Source: Siphonodentalium dalli | Taxonomy: Eukaryota > Mollusca > Scaphopoda > Gadilida > Siphonodentaliidae | NCBI GenBank assembly: GCA_032622095.1 | Contig: CP136063.1 | Coordinates: 67,595,897-67,659,896 of the forward strand | Length of the DNA: 64,000 bases | Reading direction: 5' to 3' | In this document: piece by piece, positions 62,290 to 64,000 of the stretch | Numbering within the stretch: the stretch's first letter is position 1 | How the letters are laid out: every line of letters starts with the position of its first letter | Notes under the pieces: model-generated | Databases searched by the model: none | What the model was told of the DNA's origin: nothing | What the model saw: the letters and a program-made list of their open reading frames with translations, nothing else | Position numbers and translations under genes: made by a program

Positions 62290-62577
62290 ATGTCCAAACA
62301 GCATACTTTGGGAACCTCGATTATGCAATGTGTCCTCTGCCAATTTGTGATTATAGAGAAACTAAACTAAAAAAGAAATAGAATCTATGTGAAGAAGATG
62401 CTTCTAATAGAAATTTGATAATAAAGAAACTTTCTAGAAAAGATGAGGCCCAAGCACACTGAGGTCCCCAGAGGGTGAATTTAGTGATTCTAGCCCACTA
62501 TGTGGGATAGCATCACTAAAGTCACCCTCTGGGGACCTCATTCTGCAAATGACAGGCACACTAAACTCAGGCTTGGG
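62290..62577. mobile_element. hAT-A, left-truncated
   Basis: The middle segment (CCTCGATTATGCAATGTGTC CTCTGCCAATTTG) leads into one module (62457-62547) and terminus GACAGGCACACTAAACTCAG GCTTG of the second subtype. Confidence 0.85.
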
Positions 62578-62589
62578 TGGTCCATGTTA

Positions 62590-62791
62590 CAGTAATGCTC
62601 TAAGTAATCGACTTCTTAACCACAGCAGAATTATGGGTAACTTTTCAGGATTTAGTTGGAAATATGGCTTGTTGCCATTCATCGGGCAGAGCTTTCCGAT
62701 GAATGGCAACAAGCCATATTTCCGACTAAATTCTGAAAAGTTACCCATAATTATGCTGTGGTTAAGAAGTTGATTACTTAGAGCATTACTG
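62590..62791. mobile_element. TA-B palindromic MITE, complete
   Basis: TA-flanked; ends CAGTAATGCTCTAAGTAATC and GAGCATTACTG. The centre lost a few bases (CATCGGGCAGAGC). Confidence 0.95.
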
Positions 62792-62793
62792 TA

Positions 62794-64000
62794 GCTCCAT
62801 GTTGCAGCATTGTTGCTAGGAGTTTGCAACAGTGAGCCTGCATAATGAGATCTGCCCCAAATTAACTCCGATATTGAAATCTGACCAGCATTTTATCTGG
62901 CTCGCTCAGGATACTCTACAGGGGTTGTGGCCCCTTTCCGATCTTCCGATCATGGTTGTTGCTGCTAATTTGTGAGAGTGAGTCACAACATTGCTACCAA
63001 GAGTGAATGTATTCGAACCAACGAAAAACAAACAGAATTGATTGTGGTATCTGCCGATTTAGATCACAACACGCCTGAAAGCGATACCCCATTGATTAGC
63101 TCCATTGCTAATTGCCAAACGATTGACTCAGTTGGCGATTGTTAAATGTCTCCATCGACGTTGGCATTGATTTATCTAAAGTGCTGAGTTTGATCAGTGC
63201 AGATGCAACCAGAACCCGATCTGTTACGATCCTAGAACAGTAATCACATGCTTGTCTGTTGATTCTTGTGTAGAGCCAATATAGAGTTTCCTCCCTTGGT
63301 AGATTGCTCATTTTAATATGTCTCACCCTTGATCAGGCGTAAGCACTGAACATGGGGGAAAAAGCTATGGGCATTTTTCCTGATGTAAAATATGCTTTTG
63401 CACATGAAAATCAGTCAATGGCATTGGCCGCAGGGATATATATATCCAGGGCTAATTTGATACATCTGTAAATAGGTTTGGGCACCCAAACACTGAAGCC
63501 CAAATTATCTTAATTTATTTGTGGACATACCCAACAACAGGTGTCCACAAAATTCTTGGATATTTCCGAATATATGACAGAATTAAGTGTGTTCCCGTGG
63601 TCTATAAATAAGATTTACTATATGATAAAGGGATAACACATTGAGATATCAATATTTTTACTTTCTAAGTTTTTTTCATCCAAGTTTCATTATTTTTAAC
63701 CAAAAAAAAAAATAGATTTAATTTCCTGAGAATAATTTGTTGAGGTTTAATAACAGGTCTGTTTACTGACAGTATAGTCAGCAATCATGCTATTAATATT
63801 AATTATGTCTCAGTCTTTAAGAAAGTTTTAAACAAATAAATATTGCACATAGGGGGGTCATGTTTGACTGCGATACACAGGAATATATATACATGTCACA
63901 GTAGTTGAAATTTTATAAATTTTTCTTCGAACTTATTCAAAATTTTCTTTTAAAAATTCTCCTTTTAATATTTCTATTTTTTCTTCTTAAATTCACCATT
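62794..64000. other. Transposon-poor stretch to the window end
   Basis: No repeat family is recognised. 62850-63320 is of balanced composition with several GATTGA/CCATTGATTAGC cores and could be regulatory. The last 400 bases are AT-rich with A and T runs. The frame 63108-63326 (-) has no domain. Confidence 0.4.

Overview
This is a 64 kb, AT-rich, intron- or intergene-dominated piece of a metazoan genome. The dispersed elements point to a mollusc or a related lophotrochozoan: arrays with about 160-bp cores ending in GACGGACGG-type microsatellite resemble the 'pearl' elements described from bivalves, and there is a tRNA-derived SINE. There are no bacterial operons, no CRISPR array, no rRNA and no free-standing tRNA gene. 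The taxonomic call is inference. A 100-base N run at 16984-17083 is an assembly gap.

Genic content is very small. The best supported coding sequence is a first coding exon at 35182-35248 (+). It encodes a signal peptide (starting MRLLIVIVAILCSIS), ends at a consensus GTAAGT donor in phase 1, and lies in the longest transposon-poor stretch of the window (about 33.8-36.2 kb). Weaker candidates are a CpG-rich start exon at 10632-10674 (+), a TATA-plus-ATG arrangement at 25066-25137 (+), small ORFs at 41450 and 47563, and a terminal exon with a poly(A) signal at 51388-51450 (-) inside a hAT transposon. Several transposon-poor islands (for example 26.7-26.95, 30.4-31.0, 60.3-60.9 and 62.8-63.4 kb) could be cis-regulatory.

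Nearly all the rest is short non-autonomous DNA transposons and tandem repeats. I name the families here and use the names below. (1) TTAA families T1, T2, T3, T5, T6 and T7 insert at TTAA, and most start CCCTTT, as in the piggyBac superfamily. T1-T3 and the related T4 carry one or two copies of a 67-69-bp near-perfect hairpin cassette. (2) TA-B is a palindromic element of about 210 bp with TA target duplications and ends CAGTAATGC (Tc1/mariner-like). (3) hAT-A is a palindromic element with 8-bp target duplications, and four more hAT-like elements (hAT-1 to hAT-4) have 7-8-bp duplications. (4) There are two SINE copies with target duplications. (5) Pearl-like core arrays lie at about 1.05-1.5, 4.1-6.95 and 12.5-13.6 kb. 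(6) Minisatellites have periods of 84 bp (2.9-3.7 kb), about 89 bp (22.9-23.2 kb) and 40 bp (44.6-46.8 kb, the largest array).

Nesting gives a relative history. hAT-1 sits in a pearl-like array, TA-B sits in hAT-A and in T5, T2 and T7 sit in the same TTAA of TA-B copies, hAT-2 sits in T5, and one T5 (59047-59695) holds both a TA-B and a SINE. The observation most worth following is the hairpin cassette shared by different TTAA families: its stem differs between families by compensatory changes, so the structure rather than the sequence appears to be kept.
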